From Microbacterium pseudoresistens (lineage in GTDB: Bacteria; Actinomycetota; Actinomycetes; Actinomycetales; Microbacteriaceae), in NCBI RefSeq assembly GCF_013409745.1, contig NZ_JACCBH010000001.1:2480001-2544000 (forward strand): a stretch of DNA of 64,000 nt, read 5' to 3'. Below, piece by piece: positions 44,861 to 53,199 of this stretch. The notes below the pieces were generated by a model. It had not been told where the DNA came from. It did not search any database and was given only the letters and a program-made list of their open reading frames with translations. Made by a program: the position numbers and the translations under genes. How positions within the stretch are numbered: position 1 is the first letter of the stretch; the number at the start of each line of letters is the position of its first letter.

Positions 44861-46021
44861 GTGAAACCAAAGAATCTCGTCATCGTCCGCGCCGTCACCG
44901 ATCAAGGCCTGACCCATGCTGAAGCCGCTGCGCGCTTCGGGGTGACCCGCCAATGGGTACACACCCTCGTGCACCGTTACGAAGCCGAAGGCCCGGACGG
45001 ACTCGCGCCACGCTCTCGGGCCCCGAAGAACCGGCCCGGCACCACCCCGCCCGCAATCCGCGACCGGATCGTCCAACTACGCAGCGACCTGACCCACTCC
45101 GGAGCCGACGCCGGGCCGGTCACGATCGCCTGGTACCTCGAGCAGGAAGGCCACCGATCACCATCCACGTCCACGATCCGCAGGATCCTGCACGACGCCG
45201 GCCTCATCGTCCCCGCACCCCACAAACGCCCCCGCAGCTCTTACATCCGATTCCAAGCCGATCTGCCCAACGAATGCTGGCAAGCCGACATCACACACTG
45301 GTTCCTCGCCAACGGCACCCGCGTCGAGATCCTCGACTTCCTCGACGACCACGCCCGCTACCTGCTCGACATCCGGCCCGCGGCGGCGTTCACAGGCCCG
45401 ATGGTCGTCACCGCGATGACCGAGCTGATCGCCCGCTACGGGCCGCCGTATTCGACTCTCACCGACAACGGCCTCGTGTTCACCACCCGCCTGGCCCGCT
45501 TCAAAGGCGCCCGTGGCGGATTCGAGAAACTCCTCACCGCGCACCGCATCACTCAGAAAAACGGCCGCCCCGGTCACCCGCAAACCCAGGGGAAGATCGA
45601 ACGCTTCCACCGGACACTCAAACGCTGGCTCACCGCACGCCCACTGCCCGACACGATCGAAGACCTCGCCGCCCGGCTCGCACAGTTCCAGACCTGGTAC
45701 AACACCGCCCGCCCCCACAGAGCGCTCGCAGGCCGCACCCCCGAGCAGGCCTACACCGCGCTCCCGAAAGCCACCCCGACCACGACCACCGACACGACCG
45801 AATGGCGCTCCCGCACCGACACCGTCGACCAGCACGGGAAAGTCACCCTCCGCTACGCCGGCCAGATCCGCCACCTCGGCATCGGCCGCGCTCACTCAGG
45901 CACCCCGGTGCTCCTACTCACCCACAACCGCGACGTCACCGTCAGCAGCATGAACACCGGAGAAATCATCGCCGAGTTCACCATCGACCCCGACAAGAAC
46001 TACCAGGCCAAGAACCCGTGA
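44861..46021 (+). CDS. IS481-family transposase
   Basis: A 386-residue DDE transposase that appears intact. The N-terminal helix-turn-helix region is GLTHAEAAARFGVTRQWVHTLV. The integrase core has catalytic D in CWQADITHW, D in STLTDNGLVF and E in TQGKIERFHRT, spaced as in IS481. The C-terminal extension (residues ~300-386) is typical. GTG start at 44861. No frameshift or internal stop is seen, so the copy may be active. Confidence 0.95.
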   Translation: MKPKNLVIVRAVTDQGLTHAEAAARFGVTRQWVHTLVHRYEAEGPDGLAPRSRAPKNRPGTTPPAIRDRIVQLRSDLTHSGADAGPVTIAWYLEQEGHRSPSTSTIRRILHDAGLIVPAPHKRPRSSYIRFQADLPNECWQADITHWFLANGTRVEILDFLDDHARYLLDIRPAAAFTGPMVVTAMTELIARYGPPYSTLTDNGLVFTTRLARFKGARGGFEKLLTAHRITQKNGRPGHPQTQGKIERFHRTLKRWLTARPLPDTIEDLAARLAQFQTWYNTARPHRALAGRTPEQAYTALPKATPTTTTDTTEWRSRTDTVDQHGKVTLRYAGQIRHLGIGRAHSGTPVLLLTHNRDVTVSSMNTGEIIAEFTIDPDKNYQAKNP

Positions 46022-46027
46022 CCCCCA

Positions 46028-46051
46028 CCGTCAACGATGACCCGACTCACC
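46028..46051 (-). repeat. Inverted copy of the IS481 subterminal repeat at the right end
   Basis: This 24-base stretch is the exact reverse complement of 44837-44860, just inside the right end and 6 bp after the transposase stop. Confidence 0.85.
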
Positions 46052-46084
46052 AACCCCGCGTCACACGTCAACACCCCACACAAC

Positions 46085-46133
46085 AAAAAAGCCCTGAGCC
46101 GCGACCAGTTCGTAAACTATGTCGCGACTCAGG
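46085..46133 (-). terminator. Terminator downstream of tRNA-Leu, inside the IS right end
   Basis: CCTGAGCCGCGAC (46093-46105) pairs with GTCGCGACTCAGG (46121-46133) with one mismatch; on the minus strand it is followed by six U (46085-46090). It would stop transcripts coming from tRNA-Leu before they enter the IS. Confidence 0.75.
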
Positions 46134-46137
46134 ACAA

Positions 46138-46152
46138 GTGTGCGCGAGGGGG
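46138..46152. repeat. Right copy of 15-bp direct repeat (tRNA-Leu 3' end)
   Basis: Identical to 44714-44728. It covers the last 12 bases of the tRNA gene and three bases beyond, so the tRNA stays complete despite the insertion. Confidence 0.85.
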
Positions 46153-46225
46153 GACTTGAACCCCCACGCCCTATTCGGGCACTAGCACCTCAAGCTAGCG
46201 CGTCTACCTATTCCGCCACCCGCGC
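46141..46225 (-). tRNA. tRNA-Leu (anticodon GAG)
   Basis: An 85-base class II tRNA. Acceptor arms GCGCGGG and CTCGCGC pair over seven bases (one G-U). The anticodon stem CTAGC/GCTAG encloses TTGAGGT with anticodon GAG. A variable arm (GCCC...GGGC) and T-arm GGGGGTTCAAGTCCCCC follow. CCA is not encoded. It reads CUC and CUU. The 3' end is duplicated on the far side of the IS481 copy. Confidence 0.96.
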
Positions 46226-46334
46226 AGGTGATGAAGAAGTCGTTGCCGACCGAGGAACGAGACTAGCACGTTCCCGGACGTCGATCGAACCGCCGCAGAG
46301 ATCGGGTGCGTCTTCCGTTGGGTACGCTGGGCCC

Positions 46335-47636
46335 ATGGCCGCCTCCGACGATGAACTGCCCGAGGTCGCACGAATCGCAGCGGATCTCATCCGCATCGAC
46401 ACCTCCAATTTCGGCGGCGGAGACGCGCGCGGCGAGCGCGAGGCCGCCGAATACGTGGGCGCCTATCTCGCGGGCCTCGGACTGGACTGCGTCTACTACG
46501 AGCCCATCGAACGCCGCACGAACGTCATGGCACGCGTACCGGGTCGCGATGCGTCCAAGCCGGCGCTCGTCGTGCACGGGCATCTCGACGTCGTGCCGGC
46601 CATGGCCGAGGAGTGGAGCGTCGATCCCTTCGCCGGGGTAATTAAAGACGGCATGCTGTGGGGCCGCGGCGCCGTGGACATGAAGAACATGGACGCGATG
46701 ATCCTCACCTCTGTGGCCGACCTGCTGCGGGCGGGGGAGCAGCCCGAGCGTGATCTCGTGCTCGCGTTCTTCGCCGACGAGGAGAATGGGGGCGTCGAGG
46801 GCTCTGCCCTCGTCGTGCGCGAGCATCCCGAGTGGTTCGACGGGGCGACCGAGGCGATCAGCGAGGTCGGCGGATACTCGATCCCGATCGCGGGGAAGCG
46901 CGCGTACCTGCTGCAGGTGGGTGAGAAGGCGCTGCTGTGGATCCGTCTCGTGGCGCACGGGCGCGCCGGGCACGGCAGCCGTCTGCATCCCGAGAATGCC
47001 GTCACCCGGCTCGCCGAGGCCGTTGCCGCGCTGGGGCGCACGCAGTGGCCGGTGCGCCTCACCGACACCACGCGCGCACTGCTGAGCGGACTTGCCGATC
47101 TCAGCGGGATCGACGCCGACGATCCGGATGCGCTGGCCTCGGCGGCGGGCCCCGCCGAGGCGTTCCTGCGCTCCACGTTCCGCACCACGACGAACCCCAC
47201 GCTGCTGTCAGCCGGCTATAAGCACAACGTGATCCCGGCCCGGGCGGAGGCGCTCATCGATGTGCGGGTGCTCCCGGGCGCCGAGGACGACGTGCTCGCG
47301 CAGATCCAGCAGATCGTCGGTGACGACATCGAGATCGAGATGGTGGTGCGCGACATCGGCATGGAGACGCCGTTCACGGGCGACCTCGTCGAGGCGATGG
47401 TCGGCTCTCTCGCACGGCACGACCCGGGCGTTCCCGTCATCCCGTACCTGCTCGGGGCCGGCACCGACAACAAGGCGCTGTCCACGCTCGGCATCACGGG
47501 TTACGGCTTCGCCCCGCTGCGGCTGCCCGACGACCTCGACTTCACCGGGATGTTCCACGGTGTCGATGAGCGTGTTCCCGTAGACTCGCTGGTCTTCGGG
47601 CAGCGGGTGCTGACCGACCTTCTCCGGACGTACTGA
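46335..47636 (+). CDS. M20/M25/M40-family metallopeptidase
   Basis: A 433-residue di-zinc peptidase/deacylase. VVHGHLDVVPA gives the first histidine and aspartate, GRGAVDMKNMDAM the bridging aspartate, FADEENGGVEGS the catalytic and ligand glutamates. The dimerisation domain lies at ~190-310. It is likely a dipeptidase or N-acyl-amino-acid deacylase. ATG at 46335 chosen; upstream frame reads into tRNA-Leu. Confidence 0.9.
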   Translation: MAASDDELPEVARIAADLIRIDTSNFGGGDARGEREAAEYVGAYLAGLGLDCVYYEPIERRTNVMARVPGRDASKPALVVHGHLDVVPAMAEEWSVDPFAGVIKDGMLWGRGAVDMKNMDAMILTSVADLLRAGEQPERDLVLAFFADEENGGVEGSALVVREHPEWFDGATEAISEVGGYSIPIAGKRAYLLQVGEKALLWIRLVAHGRAGHGSRLHPENAVTRLAEAVAALGRTQWPVRLTDTTRALLSGLADLSGIDADDPDALASAAGPAEAFLRSTFRTTTNPTLLSAGYKHNVIPARAEALIDVRVLPGAEDDVLAQIQQIVGDDIEIEMVVRDIGMETPFTGDLVEAMVGSLARHDPGVPVIPYLLGAGTDNKALSTLGITGYGFAPLRLPDDLDFTGMFHGVDERVPVDSLVFGQRVLTDLLRTY

Positions 47637-47675
47637 CCCTTCCGGGCCCGTCCCGCCGTCATCGAAAGCGCACGC

Positions 47676-48500
47676 ATGCATCTGCTCGAAGCCCTCTTCC
47701 TCGGCATCGTCCAGGGACTCACCGAGTTCCTGCCCATCTCGTCCAGCGCGCACCTGCGGATCGTCGGCATCTTCCTGCCCTCGGCGCAGGATCCGGGCGC
47801 GGCGTTCACCGCGATCACGCAACTGGGCACCGAGGCTGCGGTCGTCGTGTTCTTCTGGCGGGACATCGTGCGGATCATCCGTCAGTGGTTCCGGTCGCTG
47901 TCGGGCAAGACGCGCCGCACCGACCCGGATGTGCGCATGGGCTGGCTGATCATCATCGGCACGATCCCCATCGTCGTGCTGGGCCTGTTCTTCCAGGACG
48001 CGATCGAGACGGTGCTCCGCTCGATGTGGATCGTCGCGATCATGCTCATCGTCTTCGGCATCCTGCTCGGCATCGCCGACATCTACGGGGCCAAGAAACG
48101 GCGACTGGAAGACATCACGGTCGGGCACGGCGTGATCTACGGCTTCGCACAGGCACTCGCCCTCATCCCGGGCGTCTCGCGCTCGGGCGGCACGATCACG
48201 GCGGGGCTCTTCATGGGTTATGAGCGCGCGGCCGCTGCCCGTTACGCCTTCCTGCTCGCCATCCCCGCGGTGTTCGGTTCGGGGCTGTTCCAGCTTGTCA
48301 AGAGCATGGGCGAGCCCACCGTGTTCTCGGCGGGGGAGACGCTCGCGGCGACGGGGATCGCCTTCGTCGTCGCGCTGGGCGTGATCGCGTTCTTCATGAC
48401 CTGGATCTCCACGCGAAGCTTCCTGCCCTTCGTGGTCTACCGGGTGCTGCTGGGCGGCCTGCTTATCGTGCTGCTGGCGACGGGGGTCATCGCCGCCTGA
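47676..48500 (+). CDS. uppP: Undecaprenyl-diphosphatase UppP (BacA)
   Basis: A 274-residue membrane protein that dephosphorylates undecaprenyl diphosphate to recycle the cell-wall lipid carrier. [18 protein letters not shown] is the catalytic (E/Q)-rich motif and PGVSRSGGT the second active-site motif. It has about eight hydrophobic segments. It also gives basal bacitracin resistance in this family. It starts 39 bp after the M20 gene. Confidence 0.95.
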   Translation: MHLLEALFLGIVQGLTEFLPISSSAHLRIVGIFLPSAQDPGAAFTAITQLGTEAAVVVFFWRDIVRIIRQWFRSLSGKTRRTDPDVRMGWLIIIGTIPIVVLGLFFQDAIETVLRSMWIVAIMLIVFGILLGIADIYGAKKRRLEDITVGHGVIYGFAQALALIPGVSRSGGTITAGLFMGYERAAAARYAFLLAIPAVFGSGLFQLVKSMGEPTVFSAGETLAATGIAFVVALGVIAFFMTWISTRSFLPFVVYRVLLGGLLIVLLATGVIAA

Positions 48501-48512
48501 GCCGCCGGGCCG

Positions 48513-49364
48513 TCAGCGTTTGCGGTGCTCGCCCGGGCCGTCGCCGCCCCGGCGCAGATAACGCTCGAACGCCTGCGCGATCGCATCGCCGGACGCCTCG
48601 GGGGAGTCCCAGGTGTCGCGGGTCTGCTCGAGCTGGCGGATGTACTCGGCCATGTCCTCGTCCTCGGCCGCGGCGGCATCGATCGACGCCTCCCACGTGG
48701 CGGCCTCCGTGCGCAGCTGACCCCGGGGGATGTCGACCCCGGTGAGTTCGTGGAGGCGGTCGAGAAGGGCGAGGGTCGCCTTGGGCGACGGGGTGGCGGT
48801 CGCGACGTAGTGCGGCACGCTCGCCCACAGCGTCGCGCTCGGGATGCCTGCGCCCTCCGCGGCATGTTCGAGCACGCTGAGGATGCCGACGGGTCCCTCG
48901 TATCCGGAGCGGTCGAGCGCGAGCGAGGAGCGCACCTGTTCGTTCTCGCTCGACGCGAAGATCGATATCGGGCGCGTGTGCGGCACATCCGAGAGCATGG
49001 CGCCGAGGGTGATGAAGCCGGTGACATCGTCGCGCAGCGCCAGGTCGATGAACTCGGCGGCGAACGCCTGCCACGCGCGGGCGGGCTCGGCGCCGGTGAG
49101 CAGCCAGAAGCGCGTGCCCTCCCGCTTGCCAGTGGGCCGCCACAGCTTCGCCTCGGGCCAGCGCAGCCGGCGCTGCCCGTCGCCGTCCATGCCCACCGAG
49201 GGGCGCGTGTACTGGTAGTCGAAGTACAGCTCGGGATCGATGGAGTGCACGAGCTCGTAGTCACCGTCGGCCCGGATCATCTCGATCGCCGAGCTCGCGG
49301 CTTCACCGGCGTCGTTCCATCCGTCGAAGGCGGTCACGACGATACGCGGTCCGAGCGGCTCCAC
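48513..49364 (-). CDS. PAC2-family protein (actinobacterial)
   Basis: A 283-residue PAC2 (proteasome-assembly-chaperone-like) protein. The N-terminal region is RIVVTAFDGWNDAGEAAS, with later LGAMLSDVPHTRPI and WASVPHYVA as family blocks. The last ~60 residues are acidic and helical. GTG at 49364 is chosen from homology of the N terminus. Function unknown; related actinobacterial proteins lie away from proteasome genes, and none of those are here. Confidence 0.87.
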   Translation of the reverse strand: MEPLGPRIVVTAFDGWNDAGEAASSAIEMIRADGDYELVHSIDPELYFDYQYTRPSVGMDGDGQRRLRWPEAKLWRPTGKREGTRFWLLTGAEPARAWQAFAAEFIDLALRDDVTGFITLGAMLSDVPHTRPISIFASSENEQVRSSLALDRSGYEGPVGILSVLEHAAEGAGIPSATLWASVPHYVATATPSPKATLALLDRLHELTGVDIPRGQLRTEAATWEASIDAAAAEDEDMAEYIRQLEQTRDTWDSPEASGDAIAQAFERYLRRGGDGPGEHRKR

Positions 49365-49460
49365 ATCACTCCTCTCCGCGGGGCCGGATGCCCCGTCGGG
49401 ATCGTTCCAGGCTAGTCGCCGAACACCGGGCGCGGGGGCGGCCGCGGATACGATGGTGCG

Positions 49461-50168
49461 GTGAGTTCGAACCCCGCGCGCCCGCAGCGACCGTCCGCCG
49501 TCCTGTGGGACATGGACGGCACGCTCGTCGACACCGAGTCGTACTGGATGACGGCCGAGACGGCCCTGGTGCGCGAGCACGGCGGTGAATGGACGCACGA
49601 GCAGGCGATGCAGCTCGTGGGCAACGGGCTGATCGACAGCGGCCGCATCCTGCGCGACGCGGGCGTCGATCTCGAGCCCGCCGAGATCGTCGACGTGCTC
49701 ACGGATCGCGTCCGCGGGCTCCTCGCCCGCGACGGCGTGCCCTTCCGCCCCGGCGCGCGCGAACTGCTGTTGGCACTCCGGGGCGCCGGCATCCCCACAG
49801 CACTCGTCACGATGTCGCTGCGGCGGATGGCCGAAGACATCGTCGCGCTGATCGATTTCCCCGCCTTCGAGCTCATCGTCGCCGGCGACGACGTCGCGCG
49901 CCCCAAGCCGTTCCCCGACGCCTACCTGCATGCGGCGTCGCAGCTGGAGATCGAGCCGAGCCGCGCGCTCGCGCTGGAGGACTCGCCCACCGGCCTGCGC
50001 TCGGCGCTCTCGGCCGGGACCGTCGCCGTCGGCATCCCGCACATCGTGCCGCTGGACGGATGCGGCGCGCACGAGCTGTGGGCGACGCTGAAGGGGCGTG
50101 GCGTCGACGACGTCGTCGCGGCTTTCGATCGCCACCGCACGACCGGCACCGACGGGAGCGACCGATGA
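49461..50168 (+). CDS. HAD-family hydrolase (beta-phosphoglucomutase-like)
   Basis: A 235-residue HAD phosphatase. Motif I is LWDMDGTLVDTE with both aspartates, motif II is in LVTMSLRRM, the lysine in RPKPFPDAY and motif III ALEDSPTGLRSA. A helical cap lies between motifs I and II. The substrate is probably a sugar or nucleotide phosphate. GTG start. It overlaps trmI by 4 bp. Confidence 0.9.
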   Translation: MSSNPARPQRPSAVLWDMDGTLVDTESYWMTAETALVREHGGEWTHEQAMQLVGNGLIDSGRILRDAGVDLEPAEIVDVLTDRVRGLLARDGVPFRPGARELLLALRGAGIPTALVTMSLRRMAEDIVALIDFPAFELIVAGDDVARPKPFPDAYLHAASQLEIEPSRALALEDSPTGLRSALSAGTVAVGIPHIVPLDGCGAHELWATLKGRGVDDVVAAFDRHRTTGTDGSDR

Positions 50169-51205
50169 GCGCGCCACGGCCGAGCGGCCCTTTCCGCGAG
50201 GGAGACCGCATCCAGCTCACAGGCCCCAAGGGGCGGATGCACACCATCACGCTGCGTGCCGACGGCGAGCTGCACACGCACCATGGCGTGCTGCGTCATC
50301 GCGATCTCGTGGGACTGCCGGACGGATCGGTGGTGGAGAACAGCTCGGGGCACGAATACCTCGCGCTGCGCCCGCTGCTGCGCGACTTCGTGATGTCGAT
50401 GCCGCGCGGTGCGGCGATCGTGTATCCGAAGGACTCCGCGCAGATCATCGCCCAGGCCGACATCTTCCCCGGTGCCGTGGTCGTCGAAGCCGGAGTCGGC
50501 TCGGGCGCGTTGTCGCTGTCGCTGCTGCGCGCCATCGGCCCCGAGGGGCGCCTCCACTCGTTCGAGCGGCGCGACGACTTCGCCGAGGTGGCCACGGCGA
50601 ACGTGGAGACCTTCCTCGGCGAGACGCCGGAGACGTGGAGCGTCGTCGTCGGCGACCTCGTCGAGGCGCTGCCGAACACTCTGGACGCCGGGTCGGTGGA
50701 TCGCGTCGTGCTCGACATGCTCGCCCCGTGGGAGTGCATCGATGCGGTCGCCGACGCGCTAACGCCCGGCGGCGTCGTGCTCTGCTACGTCGCCACCGCG
50801 ACGCAGCTCTCGCGCACGGCCGAGTACATCCGCGCGACGGGGCTGTACACCGAACCCGAGTCATCAGAGACGATGGTGCGCGGATGGCACGTGGAGGGGC
50901 TCGCAGTGCGACCGGATCACCGCATGGTCGCCCACACCGGATTCCTGATCACCGCGCGGCGACTGGCGCCCGGCGCCGTTCCGCCCGACGTGAAGCGCCG
51001 CGCCGCCAAGAAGACGTCGTACGGCGACGAAGACGTCGAGCTGTGGACGCCCGGGGCCGTCGGCGACCGCGAGATCACCGACAAGAACCTGCGCAAGCGG
51101 GTGCGGGAGGCCCAGCGTGCGGCCCAGGGCGCGCGCATCGCCGCCGAGGTGCGCACGGCGGAGCCTGAGGCAGGCGCGAGCGGTGGGGACGATCCGTCCG
51201 CCTGA
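50165..51205 (+). CDS. trmI: tRNA (adenine-58-N1)-methyltransferase TrmI
   Basis: A 346-residue SAM methyltransferase that makes m1A58 in the tRNA T-loop. An N-terminal barrel (residues ~10-70) precedes the SAM motif VVEAGVGSGALSLSLLRAIG, and VVLDMLAPWECIDAV is the catalytic aspartate block. A charged C-terminal tail of ~60 residues is non-conserved. The M. tuberculosis counterpart is Rv2118c, next to the pupylation genes; those genes are not found downstream here. Confidence 0.94.
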   Translation: MSAPRPSGPFREGDRIQLTGPKGRMHTITLRADGELHTHHGVLRHRDLVGLPDGSVVENSSGHEYLALRPLLRDFVMSMPRGAAIVYPKDSAQIIAQADIFPGAVVVEAGVGSGALSLSLLRAIGPEGRLHSFERRDDFAEVATANVETFLGETPETWSVVVGDLVEALPNTLDAGSVDRVVLDMLAPWECIDAVADALTPGGVVLCYVATATQLSRTAEYIRATGLYTEPESSETMVRGWHVEGLAVRPDHRMVAHTGFLITARRLAPGAVPPDVKRRAAKKTSYGDEDVELWTPGAVGDREITDKNLRKRVREAQRAAQGARIAAEVRTAEPEAGASGGDDPSA

Positions 51206-51229
51206 ACCGGTGCACGTAGACTGGAGCGC

Positions 51230-52210
51230 GTGCGTAGATCCACCGCTGCCGTGACCTCCCTTGCCCTTGCCGCCGTCGTACTGACCGGATGCGCGGGAGG
51301 GCCGTCATTCGACGGCGAGGACTGCGCGGGCGCCTTCACGGGCGACCTCACGAAGCTCGCGACGGTCACCGGCGATCTCGGCAGCGAGCCGGACGTGACC
51401 CTGCGCACGCCCATCCACCAGTCGACCGAGACGGTCGAGGAGCGCATCGTCGGTCACGGGCAGCGGCTGACCACCGGAGATCAGATCGCCGCCGTCGACG
51501 TCGTGCTCTACAACGGTACGAGCGGTGACAAGGTCGTGGCCACTGAGTTCGACGGCGACCTCAGCCGTCTGTCGAACATCGACTCGTGGAACAGCCAGGT
51601 GCCGGCCGTCGCATCCGCGCTGCACTGCGCGAGCGAGGGCTCCCGGTTGGTCGCCGCCTTCCCGGGCACCGATCTCGGTGAGCAGGGCATGACGGGCCTG
51701 GGTGTGGCGAAGGACGACTCGGTCGTGGCGGTCATCGACGTGCTCAAGGTGTACCTGCCGCACGCCGAGGGCACCGAACAGTACAACGACGCGCTGGGCC
51801 TGCCCACCGTCGTGCGCGCTCCCGATGGGCAGCCGGGCATCATCGTGCCCGATGCCAAGGCTCCGACCGACCTCGTCGTGCAGACGCTCATCAAGGGCGA
51901 CGGCGAGAAGGTCACCGGCGAGGAGCCGATCCGGGTGCACTACACCGGCGTCACCTGGGACGAGCGCACGGTCTTCGACACCACGTGGGGCAGCAACCCC
52001 GCGAAGTTCGACCTCACGCAGGTCATCGAAGGATTCGCGAAAGGGCTGACCGGGCAGACCGTCGGCTCCCAGGTGCTGCTCGTGATCCCGCCCGAGCTCG
52101 GCTACGGCGACCAGGCACAGGGATCGATCCCGGCGAACTCGACGCTCGTGTTCGTCGTCGACATCCTGGGCGTCGACCCCGCGGGCACGGCGTCGTCGAC
52201 GGGGCAGTAG
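51230..52210 (+). CDS. FKBP-type peptidyl-prolyl isomerase lipoprotein
   Basis: A 326-residue secreted lipoprotein with GTG start. The signal peptide ends in lipobox L-T-G-C (cysteine 22). A degenerate domain fills residues ~30-190. The FKBP domain at ~200-326 has IRVHYTGVTWDERTVFDTTWG, GFAKGLTGQTVGSQVLLVIPPELGYG and STLVFVVDIL. It probably folds exported proteins at the outer face of the membrane. Its TAG shares a base with the pafB GTG. Confidence 0.92.
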   Translation: MRRSTAAVTSLALAAVVLTGCAGGPSFDGEDCAGAFTGDLTKLATVTGDLGSEPDVTLRTPIHQSTETVEERIVGHGQRLTTGDQIAAVDVVLYNGTSGDKVVATEFDGDLSRLSNIDSWNSQVPAVASALHCASEGSRLVAAFPGTDLGEQGMTGLGVAKDDSVVAVIDVLKVYLPHAEGTEQYNDALGLPTVVRAPDGQPGIIVPDAKAPTDLVVQTLIKGDGEKVTGEEPIRVHYTGVTWDERTVFDTTWGSNPAKFDLTQVIEGFAKGLTGQTVGSQVLLVIPPELGYGDQAQGSIPANSTLVFVVDILGVDPAGTASSTGQ

Positions 52211-53199
52211 TGGCCGAACGCATCCCACCGGAGGAGCGCCTCACCAATCTGGTGGTGGCGCTCATGGCCACCGAGATCGGTCTGACCAAGCAGCAGATCC
52301 TGGAGAGCGTGTCGGGCTACCGGCAGAAGCAGTCGGCCGGGGCGCGGGCGGATGCGCTGGAGAAGATGTTCGAGCGCGACAAGGACGATCTGCGCGCGCT
52401 GGGCATCCCGATCGAGACCATCGGCGATCAGGCTGATCCCCACGACCTGCGGGAAGCGCGGTACCGCATCCCCAAGGCCGAGTACGATCTGCCGGTCGAC
52501 ATCGAGTTCACCGCGGCGGAGCTGGCGGTGCTGCGTCTGGCCGGGAGCGTCTGGAGCGAAGGATCGCTGTCCGACGAGGCGCAGGCGGGGGTCCGCAAGA
52601 TCCGCGCGCTGGGCATCGACGTCGACGAGCCGATCATCGGGTTCGCGCCCCGCATCGCCGCGCGCGAGGCGGGCTTCGCCCCGTTGCAGGATGCCATCGA
52701 GCGCAGCCTCGTCGTGACCTTCGACTACCTCAAACCGGGGGAGGAGCGCGCCCGCCGTCGTCGGGTGAGCCCGCTTGCACTGGTCGAGTACGAGGCGCGG
52801 TGGCACGTGTTCGGGGTGGACCTGGATGCGCAGGGCGAGCGGATGTTCCTGCTGACGCGCATCATCGGCGATGTCACCGTCACGACGGAGTCCTTTCCGG
52901 CGGCGCTGCGTGAGGGAGCAGGAGAGCGCGCCCTGGCCGGTCTCGAAGAGGTCGCGGCGCGCAACACCGCCCTGCTCGAGGTGACTCCGGGCACCGAGGC
53001 CGCGCTGCGGCTCGGGCGGCGCGCAGAGCCCGCGACCCAGGGCATTCGCCTGCACTACGTCGACCTGCACATCCTTGCCGACGAGCTCGCCTCGTACGGC
53101 CCGGAGGTGCGCGTGGTCGAGCCCGCAGCGCTTCGCGACGAGGTGATATCGCGCCTGCGCGCGGTTCTCGCCGCCCACGACGACAGGGGCGCCGCATGA
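52210..53199 (+). CDS. pafB: WYL-domain transcriptional regulator PafB
   Basis: A 329-residue protein. The N-terminal ~60 residues form a winged helix (LTNLVVALMATEIGLTKQQI), followed by a WYL domain at ~145-225 (VTFDYLK...ARWHVFGVDLD) and a WCX C-terminal domain. PafB with PafC forms the PafBC activator of the mycobacterial DNA-damage response. The GTG overlaps the FKBP stop by one base. Its end overlaps pafC. Confidence 0.9.
   Translation: MAERIPPEERLTNLVVALMATEIGLTKQQILESVSGYRQKQSAGARADALEKMFERDKDDLRALGIPIETIGDQADPHDLREARYRIPKAEYDLPVDIEFTAAELAVLRLAGSVWSEGSLSDEAQAGVRKIRALGIDVDEPIIGFAPRIAAREAGFAPLQDAIERSLVVTFDYLKPGEERARRRRVSPLALVEYEARWHVFGVDLDAQGERMFLLTRIIGDVTVTTESFPAALREGAGERALAGLEEVAARNTALLEVTPGTEAALRLGRRAEPATQGIRLHYVDLHILADELASYGPEVRVVEPAALRDEVISRLRAVLAAHDDRGAA

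Larger units (their letters stand above)
44729..46137 (+). mobile_element. IS481-family insertion sequence
   Basis: An element of about 1.41 kb with a single transposase. The left end begins TGTC and the right end, read inwards, begins (T)TGTC. Aligned without gaps from TGTC, 18 of the first 28 bases agree, including GACAT and GTT-x-AC, which supports terminal inverted repeats. It is flanked by 14-15-bp direct repeats. One base of ambiguity remains at each end. It sits between tRNA-Leu and the hairpin that probably terminated it. Confidence 0.75.

Noticed and set aside
44861..46152. Integrative element with an integrase at tRNA-Leu
   Set aside because: Only an IS481 transposase is present between the repeats; no tyrosine or serine integrase, so an intact integrative element is not supported.
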